A DNA stretch of 64,000 bases from Diplonema papillatum (Eukaryota > Euglenozoa > Diplonemea > Diplonemida > Diplonemidae): positions 20,676 to 84,675 of the forward strand of contig JAPJBO010000956.1 in NCBI GenBank assembly GCA_030068145.1. The letters are read 5' to 3'. The position numbers and the translations under genes are program-made. The notes beneath the pieces were generated by a model. The model saw nothing but the letters and a program-made list of their open reading frames with translations, was not told the origin of the DNA and ran no database searches. Every line of letters begins with the position of its first letter. Position 1 is the stretch's first letter. This document shows, piece after piece, positions 1 to 11,010 of the stretch.

Positions 1-21
1 ATTGTCGTTAGGGAAGACAAA

Positions 22-777
22 GTGACAGAACCCTCGGCATCGGGAACTTTCGATGGGATAGAACTCAATCTCACGGAAAAGACGCTTTCGATCCCACGGC
101 AATGGGCGGAGTCGGTGAACGCTCTATTCGGACAAAAGATTACGTCGTACAGGGCTCTGGCTCAGTTCATTGGATGTCTCAGATGGGGTTTATTCGTCAT
201 GCGGAGTCCTGCAGCGGTGTATCCGGAATTGCTGCGGGCAAATCGACAGCTAAGCAGCGTATGCACGACAGTCAAGGACTGGGACACTGTGATCAGACTC
301 CCCCGAGCCATCGTAGAGGAGGTTAACAGAGGAAGGGCATGGCTGTTGCATTGTAAGCCCAGAAGGATTCAGCACCCAACGCGCAACGTCCACGTCTGGA
401 CGGACGCCTCAGATGAGGGGGGTGCCATTGCCATTCTGGACCCGGTGGAGAGATGCGTTCTGGTACGAAGCAGCTGGAAATGGACGATGAAGCTAGCTCA
501 GCTTTCGCCTCCAGTCCCGATCAGGCGCCGAGAGCTCGCATGTGCCGTGATTGGGCTGCGGGTTGCCAGGAGAATCACGAACGGCTGGGTGCTGTTTAGC
601 GTTTTCCACGATAACAGCACCGCAGAGAGCCGGTTCCGTAAGTTGGCGTCACCGCATCCCGTAGAAAATCGGCTACTGGTTGACATGCACAGGGCCATTG
701 GGGAGGCACAGGTCGAGACTCACCTGGTGGCAAGCGCAAAAATGGTGGCGGATGTGGACACCAGAGAAAGAACCTGA
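22..777 (+). mobile_element. Retroelement RT/RNase H C-terminal fragment
   Basis: The reading frame is open from the left part of the window to a TGA at 775-777. The first ~60 residues (FDGIELNL..., then an IGCLRWGLFVM stretch) look like the connection after a reverse transcriptase palm. An RNase H fold follows: VWTDASDEGGAIA carries the first catalytic Asp, RRRELACAVIGLRVA the Glu, and SVFHDNSTA the second Asp. Known family logic: this order is typical of Ty3/gypsy-like and DIRS-like retroelements. No integrase or tyrosine recombinase follows within 1 kb, so the element is cut by the window edge or by decay. The listed first codon is GTG, so the true start lies upstream, outside the window. 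Which retroelement order it belongs to cannot be settled from this part. Confidence 0.75.
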
Positions 778-950
778 GCGCGTTCTTTTCCCCCACCGCT
801 TCTTCTAGCTTCTGTCGTGATCTGCGCGTGGGGATGCGCATTATGAAACGCTAACGTACTGTTGCTGAGTGGTCAGATGAACTGAGAGGAGAGGATGCGT
901 GGTCAAGGAAAAAAGGGGGGGGGGGGAGCTGCTTATCGTTTTTTCTTAAT

Positions 951-1254
951 ATGTCTGATGTTTCCTTCCGCGTGATTGCACACGGAAGAGGGCGCCACGC
1001 AAAATGAGTACCCCTCGTCGCTGCGTGTTATATGGCGCGTCCTCTCCAAAGCGGATCTGAAACTGGACAGTTCGTGAAAATTTAGGCAGCCCGTGCCCCT
1101 CCCTGGAGCAAGGTGGCCTGTGTGAATCCACGGGTCCCGGCGCTCGCCTTGCGCCCTACACAAAATCCCAAGAACTTGCCTCTTGCTATTTTCTTCTCTG
1201 ACCATTCGAACGCTTCGACCGCTGCGTCGCAAACACAGTGAAGGGAAATAAAAT
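951..1254. repeat. 304-bp direct repeat, copy 1
   Basis: This 304-bp block recurs, identical base for base by eye, at 1481-1784. It starts atgtctgatg and ends gggaaataaaat. The 226 bp between the copies contain no convincing gene. Identical direct repeats beside a retroelement RNase H remnant could be LTRs of a deleted element or split direct repeats of a tyrosine-recombinase retroelement. The ends are not TG...CA, so ordinary LTRs are less likely. Confidence 0.85.
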
Positions 1255-1480
1255 CGAGAGGAAAAACACGAAGACTTTTTCCGGAAGGTTTTATTATCCT
1301 GCCACAAACAGGTAACCACCCGTACACACCTCTTTTTCCCTTTTCCTGTGGTTTGCGACGTCTTTTTTCTTGACCCGCAGGTCAGAAACATTTTTTGAAG
1401 TCCCTCCCACCCTCCCAGACGGGGAGAGCCTTAGACGTTAAAAAACCCTTGCGGCCAGGATGTTCTGACGTTTTTCGGGC

Positions 1481-1784
1481 ATGTCTGATGTTTCCTTCCG
1501 CGTGATTGCACACGGAAGAGGGCGCCACGCAAAATGAGTACCCCTCGTCGCTGCGTGTTATATGGCGCGTCCTCTCCAAAGCGGATCTGAAACTGGACAG
1601 TTCGTGAAAATTTAGGCAGCCCGTGCCCCTCCCTGGAGCAAGGTGGCCTGTGTGAATCCACGGGTCCCGGCGCTCGCCTTGCGCCCTACACAAAATCCCA
1701 AGAACTTGCCTCTTGCTATTTTCTTCTCTGACCATTCGAACGCTTCGACCGCTGCGTCGCAAACACAGTGAAGGGAAATAAAAT
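1481..1784. repeat. 304-bp direct repeat, copy 2
   Basis: Second copy of the block at 951-1254, same length and apparently identical, which implies recent duplication or gene conversion. It abuts the 3' end of the minus-strand gene remnant at 1790-2960. Confidence 0.85.
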
Positions 1785-1789
1785 AGTAC

Positions 1790-2965
1790 CAACGAAATGG
1801 AACTTTTTTTTAGTACCAACGGAATAGAACTCAGTTCGTTCCCCGAACTTGACCACCTGCTTCCATTCCTCGCCCCCAGCCCCAAGCTCAACGGGTGTCA
1901 TCAGCGACGCCTCCGCGATGAACGCCATTTCACTCTTCGCCGTGAAATAGTTCGTCCCGTGGACCGCAGCTAAGTGCCTTATTGCGGCTCTTGTCCCTCC
2001 CGTGTCATTGGCAGTTGCCTTGTGCGATGTCTCAAAGGGGACCGTGATTGCTGTATCGGTGGTTCTTGCGTATGCTTTTTCCCACGCTGTTTGTAGCACT
2101 CTCGTCAGCCCCCTTTCGAAGACTCCCAGAATTTCCCCCGGGATTTCTTCTGGTTCTGCCTCGGCCAGTTTCCTTGACTGACTTGCAGCCACAGGCATTT
2201 TCTCTAGAACTCTTGTTTTTCTAATATCCTTTTCGGGATTATCACCAATCGCGTTCATGATTCTATCGTGGCCTTCTTTGTGAGTTGAGTACACATCAGG
2301 GGCCCATGACCAAACAACAAACTCCTTACAGAGTTGTTCTTTTGCTCAGTTAGCACCTGTAGCGTTCGGGACGTGAATATCCTGCAGACATAGTCCTACT
2401 ACTGCCATCTTTGCAGTGGCATCGTAAAAGGACTTGCTTTCTTTGTGTGTGCTGAACTCCTTCAACCAGCATTCGATCTGAAGATTTAACATATCAAGGA
2501 TTCTCTCGGCATTTGACTTGGCACCGTTTACAACGATGTTTGTCACTAGCGCGTTCTCGTCCACAGACACATTACAGTTTGACAGATCACTCACTTTCTT
2601 GATAATGGAAGGAATGTGGAACAAATCAGACTCGGAACTCCTTTGACAGCGCTGAGTCCGACCCCTTTGCATCCTCCGCGTAGAGGTCCTGGAATGTGGG
2701 TCTTGGGTCATCGCCGTCGAGCATTCGATCCCAAATTTCGTCGCAGATTTGTCTCTGCGCAATGCCATCGATATCGCCCGGCGTTGGGGCTAGCTTGAAC
2801 CCTAGCAACAACGCCAGTGAATCAGCCACCATGTTGGGGACCGGTTTTCTGTTCCAAGCCTTTTTTAGGTCTCGAGCTTCCACCTTTCCTCTGCCAGTGT
2901 GCTTCTTCATTGCCAGGTCCATGTCGATGACAACCCGCGTATCTCCCATTTTTTTTTTTTTGCTT
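1790..2965 (-). pseudogene. Broken minus-strand protein gene, family unknown
   Basis: Three minus-strand reading frames join into one protein-like trail. The 5' part (about 2960 down to 2640) starts MGDTRVVIDMDLAMKK and includes NMVADSLALLLGFKL. It passes near 2640 into a second frame (2640 down to 2346: IPSIIKKVSDLSNC..., then ECWLKEFSTHKES), which stops. The third part (2294 down to about 1800) repeats a similar STHKE motif (MYSTHKEGHDRIMNAIG) and continues to VELGAGGEEWKQVV. At least one frameshift and one stop are needed, so the gene is dead or the sequence has errors. I do not recognise the family; its place between repeats and a retroelement suggests a multicopy or mobile-element gene. 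There are no introns with clear GT-AG borders that would rescue the frame. Confidence 0.4.
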
Positions 2966-3579
2966 CTCCTACTAGCATCACGTTTGCAAGACAACGCTTA
3001 AACGCCTGCGTCTTCCACTATATGACGACCTTCTGCGAACGTACGCATTTCAACTCTACGTCGCCAAAAGCAAACAGTATCTCCCATTTTGCTTCTCCTG
3101 CTAGCAAGGTGCGGTCATCACGTTTGCAAGACCTACCGTGTACCTTCCACGTGCGACAGCTAGCAAGGTGATAAACCTGGGCAGCGAGGCGAGCACAGAT
3201 CAGCATGTCGTCCACAAAGGCACCGGCCAGCCGCCAAGGTCGGTACCTAGCTCATCCAGCTCCTCCTATTCGAACCCTGCAGTACCAGTACGGCAAGGAT
3301 CACGATATAACATAGCCTAACCTAACAACCCGAACGCAGCCGCACGCGAGGACGTCGCCTCTGGCCGAAATCGGGTACGTCGCGCCAACCAATCTTTGGG
3401 ACGTGTACACCGCGACTACCATCATCGCGATGTTCCTATGCTACCCTTCCATGATGAGAGAGCTGGCTCAGATGCTCAACTGCACCGACGAAATTTGCAC
3501 GGCGCTCGGCACTTGCCGCAGGTATGGGGTCATCCCTCCCCGCTTCCCGGGTTCTTCCACCCCCCCCCCCCCCCCCCCC
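2966..3579. other. Intergenic stretch without recognised gene
   Basis: It holds a T tract near 2950-2961, two similar ~70-bp blocks sharing tttgcttctcct and atcacgtttgcaagac (around 2960 and 3085), a short cctaacctaac run at about 3315, and a 19-base C tract at 3561-3579 that forms the left flank of the TIR element chain. I see no gene. Confidence 0.5.
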
Positions 3580-4039
3580 TACACGGTGCACTAGTCATTA
3601 GGAATTCAGTGTTCTTACTAGTAAAATTACTAGTGAAAATGTCTTACTAGTGCCACTAGTCATTCTTACTAGTGGCACTAGTAAGAATGACTAGTGCACT
3701 AGTAAGAATGACTAGTGCACTTGTCATTTTTGCTAGTGTTTTACACAGTAAAGTCCATTTTTAGGCGGCGGATATGGTGTGGGTGTCCGACCCACGCTCG
3801 AATACTGTTCCGCAGGTTCGTCCTGCCGCTGTTGTGCACGCAGCAACATGAATGGTGGACACAACAGGTTGCCGAGAAGAACAAGTGAACGGGATAAGCA
3901 TGGCCCGAAGTCTGGGGTGTGATGGGTGGGGAATTGCAAGAACGTGTTTGGAATGCTCAGGGTGTGATGGGTGGGGGAGGGGGGAACAACGGAAGAAAGG
4001 GCCATGTGGCATAGAGTGCTGAATTCAGAGGAGGTAAGA

Positions 4040-4770
4040 CTACCTTCCACCCGTGTGGGCATCCCTTCTGCGTGCATCGGCGAACCTTTGCATGCACAGG
4101 GGGCAGGTCTTCTTGTCAAGCTTCTCAGCATGAACGTACAGCAGGTGTTGGGTCAGCCCGCCCTTGCGAACTGTCTTTTTGCACGATGGACATTGCGTGT
4201 GCATTCGCAGGTTACTGTAGGGCGGTGGTGTGCGTCGTAGTGTGCGAAGAAGCCGTGGATTCGCGTGTAGCTCTTCTGGCTGATAATACACCCGTGCTCG
4301 CTGCTCTCGTTTTCAGGGTCGGTTGTGCTGCTGTCCGCATCGTCATCCTCGTCCTGATCCTCCTCCTCATCGGAAGTCGGATTGTTGTGCCACGGCTTCT
4401 CGTTGCAAATGCAAATCTTGAGAAGAACACCTTCACGAGCAGGACTGCTACGAAACTTCTGTCCCCATCGTTCAGTTCTCCGGCATACGTGGGCATCCAA
4501 ACCAGCCCTTCGGAGGCGGGCCTCCAGGGTTTCTGCGGCTTGCTTCCACACCGTACTTCGTGCAGTGATGCACTTGCAAAGAAATATGGTGTCGTACTGG
4601 TACAGGTGTGGGAGGGGATTGCGACACGCGGGCGCGAGGTCAGGCGCGCTTCGCTTCGTGTCCAGGCTCTTGAGTTGCTTTGTCTGCAGCTCGATTGCCT
4701 GGAAGTCGCGTTCCATTGTCTTCTGGGACGTGTAGGCGGACCACCTTTTGCGCTCACCGTTCATCTGCAT
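4040..4770 (-). pseudogene. Decayed C2H2 zinc-finger-like gene inside element A
   Basis: The minus strand is open from 4770 to 4153 (starts MQMNGERKRWSAYTSQK) and contains a very acidic stretch (TSDEEEDQDEDDDADSS), a hallmark of real coding sequence rather than chance. In another frame (4291 to 4040) there are two C2H2-like units: CPSC-x(9-12)-H-x4-H, then CPLC ending in H near DARRRDAH. A shift of frame near 4200 would join acidic region and fingers. Known logic: C2H2 fingers occur in many transposon-encoded DNA-binding proteins, so this may be the element's own protein. There is no DDE or other nuclease motif that I can point to. Either one frameshift has killed it or a small intron is missed. 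Confidence 0.4.
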
Positions 4771-5075
4771 CCTCTTCTACCCGACTAGCATCCGGAAGTG
4801 TCCGGATCATGAGCCGTAACATGCCCTTCACATCGTGCAAAGCTGGTGTGATGGCATGCGCTGGTTCCGTGATACGGGCGGCAATGTTGCAGTGGAAGCC
4901 CTGCGCATGCATTTCCTGGATGCTCATCTGTGCAGGTGTGCCAACCGCGTCTCAATGCAGGTTGCACAAAAGGCACTTCGGTGCCCGCCACCGCCCACAC
5001 CTCGAAAGAGCGACCACAATTCTGCGTGGTCACCACCAAACACAAATCGACTCAGAGGAATGATTGTATTGTTTT

Positions 5076-5340
5076 ACATAAGCGCCAGCTTGAAAGGAAA
5101 TAGAAGGGATCCAAAGTGCTGTAACTACCGAACCACGTGTTGAACGGACGTGAGGTCATGCGGGTCTACCCCTACACGACAAATCACACAAACACAACAG
5201 GTCAAAAGTCCTGAGTGAGAAAACAACACACGGTGGTGTAAGCGAAGAACAAATCAGATTGTGTTTGTATTGTATTTGCCCCTTACCTCTATATTTCCCC
5301 CCTTCCATTCGGAGTCGAAGCAGCTACGTCGAGTATTTCT
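5076..5340 (+). mobile_element. MITE-like element family 2, copy 1 (nested in element A)
   Basis: Nearly identical to 26432-26725. It begins acataagcgccagcttgaaagg and ends near acgtcgagtattt. Relative to the other copy it lacks about 30 bp just inside the left end. The ends resemble those of the more common aagcacctgc...gaggctgcc family, so the two families are probably related. It lies inside element A and so inserted after A arrived, or was carried by it. Confidence 0.75.
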
Positions 5341-5659
5341 TGCGGAACGTACTTTCCTGAGCAGCGCTCAGATGCGGCAGGCAGCTGAATCCACCATGAG
5401 TGGAAGGCAGGCTTCCGCTTATCGCACACAGTAAGAAACCGCGTCGCCTTGAGGTCCCCGGACAGTCCAACAGCAAGACGCTGCCTCCCTGTTGCCCCAT
5501 GGAAGGCGTTGCCTGGTTTGTACGCGTCCATTGTCACAACCACTGCGGGTGGGCAAAAAGCCACCCTGCTCCAGTGGAAACAGGAACGAAATTGCCTTCG
5601 GGGTATCCCCGACCAACTCGTCGGCCATCGCCTTGAACCCTGCTTCGCGTGCAGCAAGG

Positions 5660-6342
5660 GTGTTGTAGGACAGCCGCATGGTCAGGCCAAGTTCGCTATT
5701 AATTAGCGAGCCCAGCTGGGCTCACTGACGCATAGACATGCCGAATCGCATTCTGTTCTCTGCAATGATGCCACCGATAGTCGGTGCATGGTATGCATCG
5801 ATTGTTGTTTTCCCCCTGCGGTGTTTCAAGGCTGGCGATGTGGGACCGTACGAGAATCATACTACGTAAGAACTATTGCAACGCGCCCTCCTCTCTGGCC
5901 GAGACCCCGACTCCTGTCCATCAGGGCTGACATCATCGTCAACACATGCTCATTTTGTTTTCTGTTGGGAGTAGTCCTGTTGATGATGACGATGACAGTT
6001 GACGAAGACAATGGCAGCCCTGATGGACATATCCTGGTGGTTCCACATTGTTCACCAGCGAGTGCACTTGGGCCAGAGGGTGGGGCGCGTTGCAATAGTT
6101 CGTACGTAACTTTGTGTAGTATGATTCTCGTACGGTCCCGCATCGCCAGCCTTATCACTCACGAAACACCGCAGGGGAAAACAACAATGGATGCATACCA
6201 TGCACCGACAGCGCGCGCTATCGGTGCCATCATTGCAGGGAACATAATGCGATTCGGCATGTCTATGCATCAGTGTGCCCAGCTGGCTCTCTACAGCAGT
6301 GAATGGCGAGCTTGGCCCGACCACGGGGCTGTCCTCCACAAC
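5660..6342. repeat. Long imperfect inverted repeat (foldback core)
   Basis: The arms are about 5660-5945 and 6000-6342. Landmarks pair outward to inward: cagccgcatggtcaggcc with its complement near 6315-6335; gagcccagctgggc with gtgcccagctggctc; ctgcggtgtttc with gaaacaccgcag; gtacgagaatcatac with gtatgattctcgtac; tccatcagggctgac with cagccctgatgga. The loop is about 50 bp. As single-stranded DNA or RNA this would fold into a hairpin with arms of well over 200 bp. Divergence between arms is scattered point changes, which suggests an old inversion-duplication. Confidence 0.85.
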
Positions 6343-6716
6343 ATATGCGCAGGGCTTCCGCTGCAACATTGCCTCACAACACAAGAGGCTCTTGGGAAAC
6401 TCCTCTGCCAGGCGACTGGAAACGTTGTGCGCACTTACGGCAGGTGGCTTCACCATTCATGTTTCTGCGTGCACAACATCGGCAGGACGAACCTGCGGAA
6501 CAGTATTCGAGCGTGGGTCGGACACCCACGTCATATCCACCGCCTAAAAATGGACTTTACTGTGTAAAACACTAGCAAAAATGACTAGTGCACTAGTCAT
6601 TCTTGCTAGTGGCACTAGTAAGAATGACTAGTGGCACTAGTCATATTACTAGTAAGATTTCTTACTCGTAAGTTCACTTTAAAATGACTAGTGATTGGCC
6701 TTACTAGTGCACCGTG

Positions 6717-7966
6717 TAGGGCTAAGTTGGATGGAAACGCCGTTTCTTTTAGTTTTTTCGAAATATGGAAACGGAAACGGAAACGTTTCCGTTTCTTTTA
6801 AAAGAAACGCCGGAAGGCTCCTCATGCTGAGGGGTCCTATAGGATACCACTTCGCGGGTCCTTCTGTGTGTCCGTCGGGTGTCCGTTTCCAGCCAAATTT
6901 TGGCTTTCCTTTCAGAGGGCGGGATCACCTTCTTCTTTTGGTCTACCAGCAGGCACTTTTCTTCCTCCGTCTCGGCCCCTTCTTGTGTGTCGTCGCGGTC
7001 TCGTTTGTGCAGAGCAGTCGCTGATGCTCACCGCTTTCTTTCGTCGGCGATCTGACACGAGCAAATAGGTAACCACAAGCTAATGATGCAGAATGTCGTC
7101 ACATGCGGATGCTGAGGTTTTCTGACACCAGATTCCACTCTTCTGTGCCTACCACTTCGTCCTCTGCTGCTTCCAACCCGCGTTCTCATGTTTACTTGTA
7201 TCGGTGGCCGTGCCGAGTGGGGCTTTTTGAATCTGCCGTCCTCTTCTGCATTGTCGGTGGGGTTCTTCCTGCCTCGCTGTCTATGCTCCGACAACACCGC
7301 CCGATGGTGCCCCTTCGTGACGGTTGCCACCCGTCGTCGTATGCAAGGTGCACTGTGGCAAGCGATGACGCACACGTTACTGCGTGGCCATCGCTTTTCT
7401 GGCGGGTTTAACATTGCCCCGGCATACGTGTGCCCTTCTCACCTCTCACCTCCTGATGCTGATTGCACTCCCTCTTTGTCTTACGCCGCCGAAAAACCCC
7501 GGTCTTGTAGCCTGTGGCGCGGCGGTGCTCCCGCTGTCCTGAACGATCGTATCTGTATAGCCTATTATTGGAAGCGGATGTGCTTTCTCGATCGTCTTCA
7601 GCGCGTTGGCCAACGGCCTCGCATAACAGAGCATCGTCGCCACAACAGCCATTGGTATAAAAGCTGCAGACCTCAAAGTCATCACAACCGGATGCGTGTG
7701 GTTGCGTCTGCTCCACGCGGTCGCAACTCTTATGCTTCATTCCGCCCTCTTTTTCGGAGCCTCCTTGTCCATGGTTTCCCACTGGATTGCGGGGTCCGCC
7801 GTTCGGAACACATTTCCGGTCGGACCTTCAGCCAGTATACTAGTGGCATACCAGCCGTTTCTTTTGAAAAGAAACGGCGTTTCCATCCACCGCCAAAAAG
7901 AAGGAAACGGAAACGGAAACGGAAACGTTTCCAACGTTTCCAACGTTTCCATCCTACATAGCCCTA
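6717..7966. mobile_element. TIR element B (1.25 kb)
   Basis: The left end is TA then gggctaagttggatgg; the right end is ccatcctacatagccc then TA. Inside each end lies a run of gaaac/gtttc hexamer-like repeats and a palindrome (gtttcttttaaaagaaac, and its partner near 7860). The internal ~1 kb has no recognised gene. Its first TA is the last TA of element A, and its last TA is the first TA of element C. Confidence 0.8.
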
Positions 7967-8179
7967 GGGGGTGCGATTGCCGTGGTAAATCTTGTCCGTT
8001 TTATTATTTTCGCGATTTTTGCATACTGTGAGGCCCTTGCGGGTGTCGTTCGCCCCCAAAATCGGTTCAGATGAGATTGTCGAGGGCGCGCGAGCCAGAA
8101 ACTGATCAGAATGTCACCCAAAAGTGCGAAAAGAAGGGGTAGCATGTTGCAAAATGGAGGTTTCGGCCACCTCGACAAG

Positions 8180-8985
8180 ATGTCCGAAATTAACCGATTT
8201 CTAGAACTTTTACAAAACGAGTCTCAAATCTGGATGAACTTTTTGAAAAATAGTGTAGAGAAATTTTTGGAGCATTCCGGGGCACAAATGACCACATCCT
8301 GAGTCATTCCTGTCACAGTCTGACCCTGCTGCCGTCGTTTGTGGCTGCTTTTTGGTGTTTGGATGTCCCTAGACCATACCCGGATCAGCCCGGACCATAC
8401 CCGGATCAGCCCGCATCACCACAGACCAACCCGGACTGGGCCCGGTTCAAGGTCAAATGCTGGCGAAACCACCACAGGGAGCACTCCACAACGCCCAAAT
8501 TTTGAAATTTATACGAAAAAAGCCACAAGGAAATCATCATGGAAGCTGCGGCAACCGGGCGAAGCGGTTCTTGGAGAAGATTGAGAACAGAGCCAAGTCT
8601 AGAATTGCTACAAGCGGGTCCCAAATCTGGAGGAAAAACAGACCGGAGAAAACATTTTGAGCATCCCTGGGCACAAAAAACTGCATCTTGAGTCATCCAG
8701 GCATAGTCTGACCCTGCTACCGTCTTTTTTTGAGGCTGCTTCCTGGTGTAGATGACCCTGGACCAAACCCGGATCAGCCCGGACCAAACCCGGATCAGCC
8801 CAGACCAACCCGGATCACCCCAGACCAACCCGGACTGGGCCCGGTTCAAGGTCAAATGCGTGGCGAAACCCCCAGGGAGCACACCACAACGCCCAAATTT
8901 CTGAATTTATACTCGAAAAAAGCTACAGAAAAACATAATGGAAGCTGCGACAACTGAGGCGAAGCGGTTCTTGCAGAAGATAAAA
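8180..8985. repeat. ~395-bp tandem duplication inside element C
   Basis: Two diverged copies (about 8180-8590 and 8590-8985) share, in the same order, a gaccctgctaccgtc-like block, runs of ggatcagcccggacc, the line cccggactgggcccggttc, and ggaagctgcg followed by gcgaagcggttcttg. Each copy contains short ~15-bp subrepeats (accaaacccggatcagccc type). Confidence 0.75.
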
Positions 8986-9119
8986 GAAGTCAACGCGTGT
9001 GGCACGTGACCGCGGAAGCAGAAGGTGCGCCGGGAACCGAGGCAACAAGGTCCCCCGCGTGTAGGAATCCGCCAACTGTCCGTCGGACGGCACCCGCGGG
9101 CTCTGGGCAAGGGAGATTC

Positions 9120-9270
9120 TGGCCAGGAATGGTGGATTCTGGACCAGGGAGGGTGAACTCCTGACCAGGGAGGGTGAATCCTGGATCAGGGAGGGTGAAT
9201 TCTGGACCAGGGAGGGTGAATTCTGGACCAGGGAGAGTGGATTCTGGACCACGGAGGTGGATTCTGGTCC
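9120..9270. repeat. 21-bp minisatellite
   Basis: About six to seven units of a 21-bp repeat (gtgaattctggaccagggag type) in tandem. Because 21 is a multiple of three, an artificial minus-strand frame reads a seven-residue repeat (SLVQNSP). I treat that frame as a by-product and not a gene. Confidence 0.85.
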
Positions 9271-9576
9271 CGGGTGACAGGGATCTGAGCCGCAGAAGTT
9301 GAAATAAGGCCAGAGGGGGTGAATTCTGGACCAAAAAGGCGAATTCTGGGCCATGCATGGCAGTTTCTGGTCGACGAAGGGAAGATTATCTCTTTGCCAA
9401 CACGGACAGGTCCCTCTATTCTTCACAAGATTTTCATCATTTCTGGGTTGAGGACCCTCAAAAGCCTCGTGAACACATACTTTTAGGGCTCAAAGTACCC
9501 GGAGGTGCCTCCGAAGCATGCAAAAATGGCAAAAATAATAAAACGGACAAATTTACAATGGGAGTCGCACCCCCTA

Positions 9577-10510
9577 CCCCCCCCCCCCCCCCCCCCAGGG
9601 GTGGCCCTAAGCGGCCAGATTGCGGAGTCGTTGGCAGAATCGGACCTGACCCCCCCCCCTACAGGCTATTTTCACTGTGGAGGGGGGACGCTACCTGTCA
9701 CTCTCTAAGGTGGTCACCACGGTGGGTGGTCAGAATTTTTTTTTTTTGTGTCTTTGGGGCAGCAGTCAGTTGTGAGACTGACAGGTGAGCAGCGTCACCT
9801 CCCCTAGCGAGCTCTCGGATCAAGCTGCGTCTGATGCAGCTGTTGTATGGATCGCCTACATACACTCAGCCGCGCGTGCCTTCATTGCGAAGGTTACTGC
9901 TGCGGCCTTCTGGGTGGCAGCTGTGTCAGGTCAAGTAGCGAGATCTGAGGCCCTGTGATGGCTGAGTGCACACCTAAGCAGGGCTGCATCCTCATGTTGT
10001 AGCCGTGTTGTGTATAAGGCTTCGTGGGGGCCTGGTCAACCACCTCATCACTATAGGGCACAAACCTTTCTCGACAGTGATTGGACAGTCGGGATTGCCG
10101 GGGGCGGGTCTCCATGAAGAAGAGAATTGTAGAGCAAGACCTGCCCCCTGCGCCTGCTGTCTCCGGCTGCTTCGGCAGACGACACATACTACTACTGTGT
10201 CTAACAAATGCAATTTGTCAAGAACAAAAACAGATCGATGGCAGCGTACTATCCTCACTCCCGTTAGATGAACAAAACAGGTTTGAAGGAAGTACGCACA
10301 AACAAATACCCCAAAAACCACACTTTGAAAATTTTTTGTGGGCCCACTTTTGCCAGGGAATTTTGACCATTTCACCTTAGAGAATTCGACCACCCAGCCT
10401 CCAAGGCAACTGCACTGTAGAAGGGGGGGGAGGGGGTCCCTTGCAAAGTCGTTGGGGGCTCTCAGGGTAGTGTCAGCACTGCCCCCCCCCCCCCCCCCCC
10501 CCCCACATAC
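9577..10510. other. Repeat-derived DNA with C tracts
   Basis: C tracts at about 9577-9596, 9648-9659 and 10482-10504, and a T tract near 9738. Positions 10200-10300 carry a repeat (aacaaatgcaatttgtcaag, then gatcgatggcagcg, then cctcactccc) that recurs at 17240-17330 and, inverted, at 34611-34725 and 35390-35490. The part around 10330-10420 resembles 48260-48330. No gene seen. Confidence 0.5.
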
Positions 10511-10667
10511 AGACTCACACCGCAGTCCTGTCTGCAGACACTCAGGTTCCGCGCTGATGATGGTCCGCCTTATGTGTCCGTGGCTTAAAGGACCGAAACA
10601 CGGCGCAGACGGGACCAGTGCGGTGTTGAGCACATACCCATTCCAAGCACGTTCTTGCAATCCCCCC
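10511..10667. repeat. 157-bp repeat, copy 1
   Basis: Identical by eye to 11011-11167, exactly 500 bp further on. The same sequence with small changes forms the core of the 341-bp tandem array at 16199-17228, and a short inverted piece lies at about 61485-61545. Confidence 0.85.
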
Positions 10668-11010
10668 ATTCCAGTAGGGTACTTCGCGTAACGCGACTTG
10701 CTGCCCTCAGCACGCAGGATTACTTCCTCGCACTCTTTTCCTTTTGGTACTTCAACCATTGGTGCTGCACACGGCAACCCCATGTCCACTGTGCTCTGCG
10801 GAGTTTACTTCGCAGATTGCCACCGTAAAAAGAAGACAAGTCAGTGCTGCCTAGCGAGTCGCAGTCACAATCAGGGCGAGTGCCCTGAGTTTTTTAACTG
10901 ATTGCTCAGACACGGTTGTAGGGGCCTTCTCCCCGTGACGGATTCGCCTGTGCTCTAGTAGCACGGGTGGTCCTGGCTGTGACGAGCTACGAACAGCCGC
11001 CTGACAAACC

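Larger units (their letters stand above)
3580..6718. mobile_element. TIR/foldback element A (3.1 kb)
   Basis: The ends are inverted copies: tacacggtgcactagt at 3580 and actagtgcaccgtgta ending at 6718. The terminal inverted repeats run about 275 bp (3580-3856 and about 6449-6718). They start with an actagt-rich hairpin stretch and continue into a well-matched inner part around ttttacacagtaaag and ggttcgtcctgccg. Both ends carry TA. Inside are a decayed minus-strand zinc-finger gene, a nested 260-bp MITE-like copy (5076-5340) and a ~680-bp inverted repeat (5660-6342). No transposase is recognised, so it is a non-autonomous or decayed DNA element. The TA at each end would fit a Tc1/mariner-type TA duplication, but the family is unproven. 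Confidence 0.8.
7965..9576. mobile_element. TIR element C (1.6 kb)
   Basis: Left end TA-gggggtgcgattgcc and right end gggagtcgcaccccc-TA are inverted copies, with about 60 bp of TIR that includes the well-matched core tgtccgttttattatttt. It contains two copies of a ~395-bp tandem duplication and a 21-bp minisatellite, and no recognised gene. It abuts element B on the left and a C tract on the right. Confidence 0.8.

Noticed and set aside
3310-3330. Telomere-like cctaacctaac run
   Set aside because: Only two units, inside ordinary sequence; no array.
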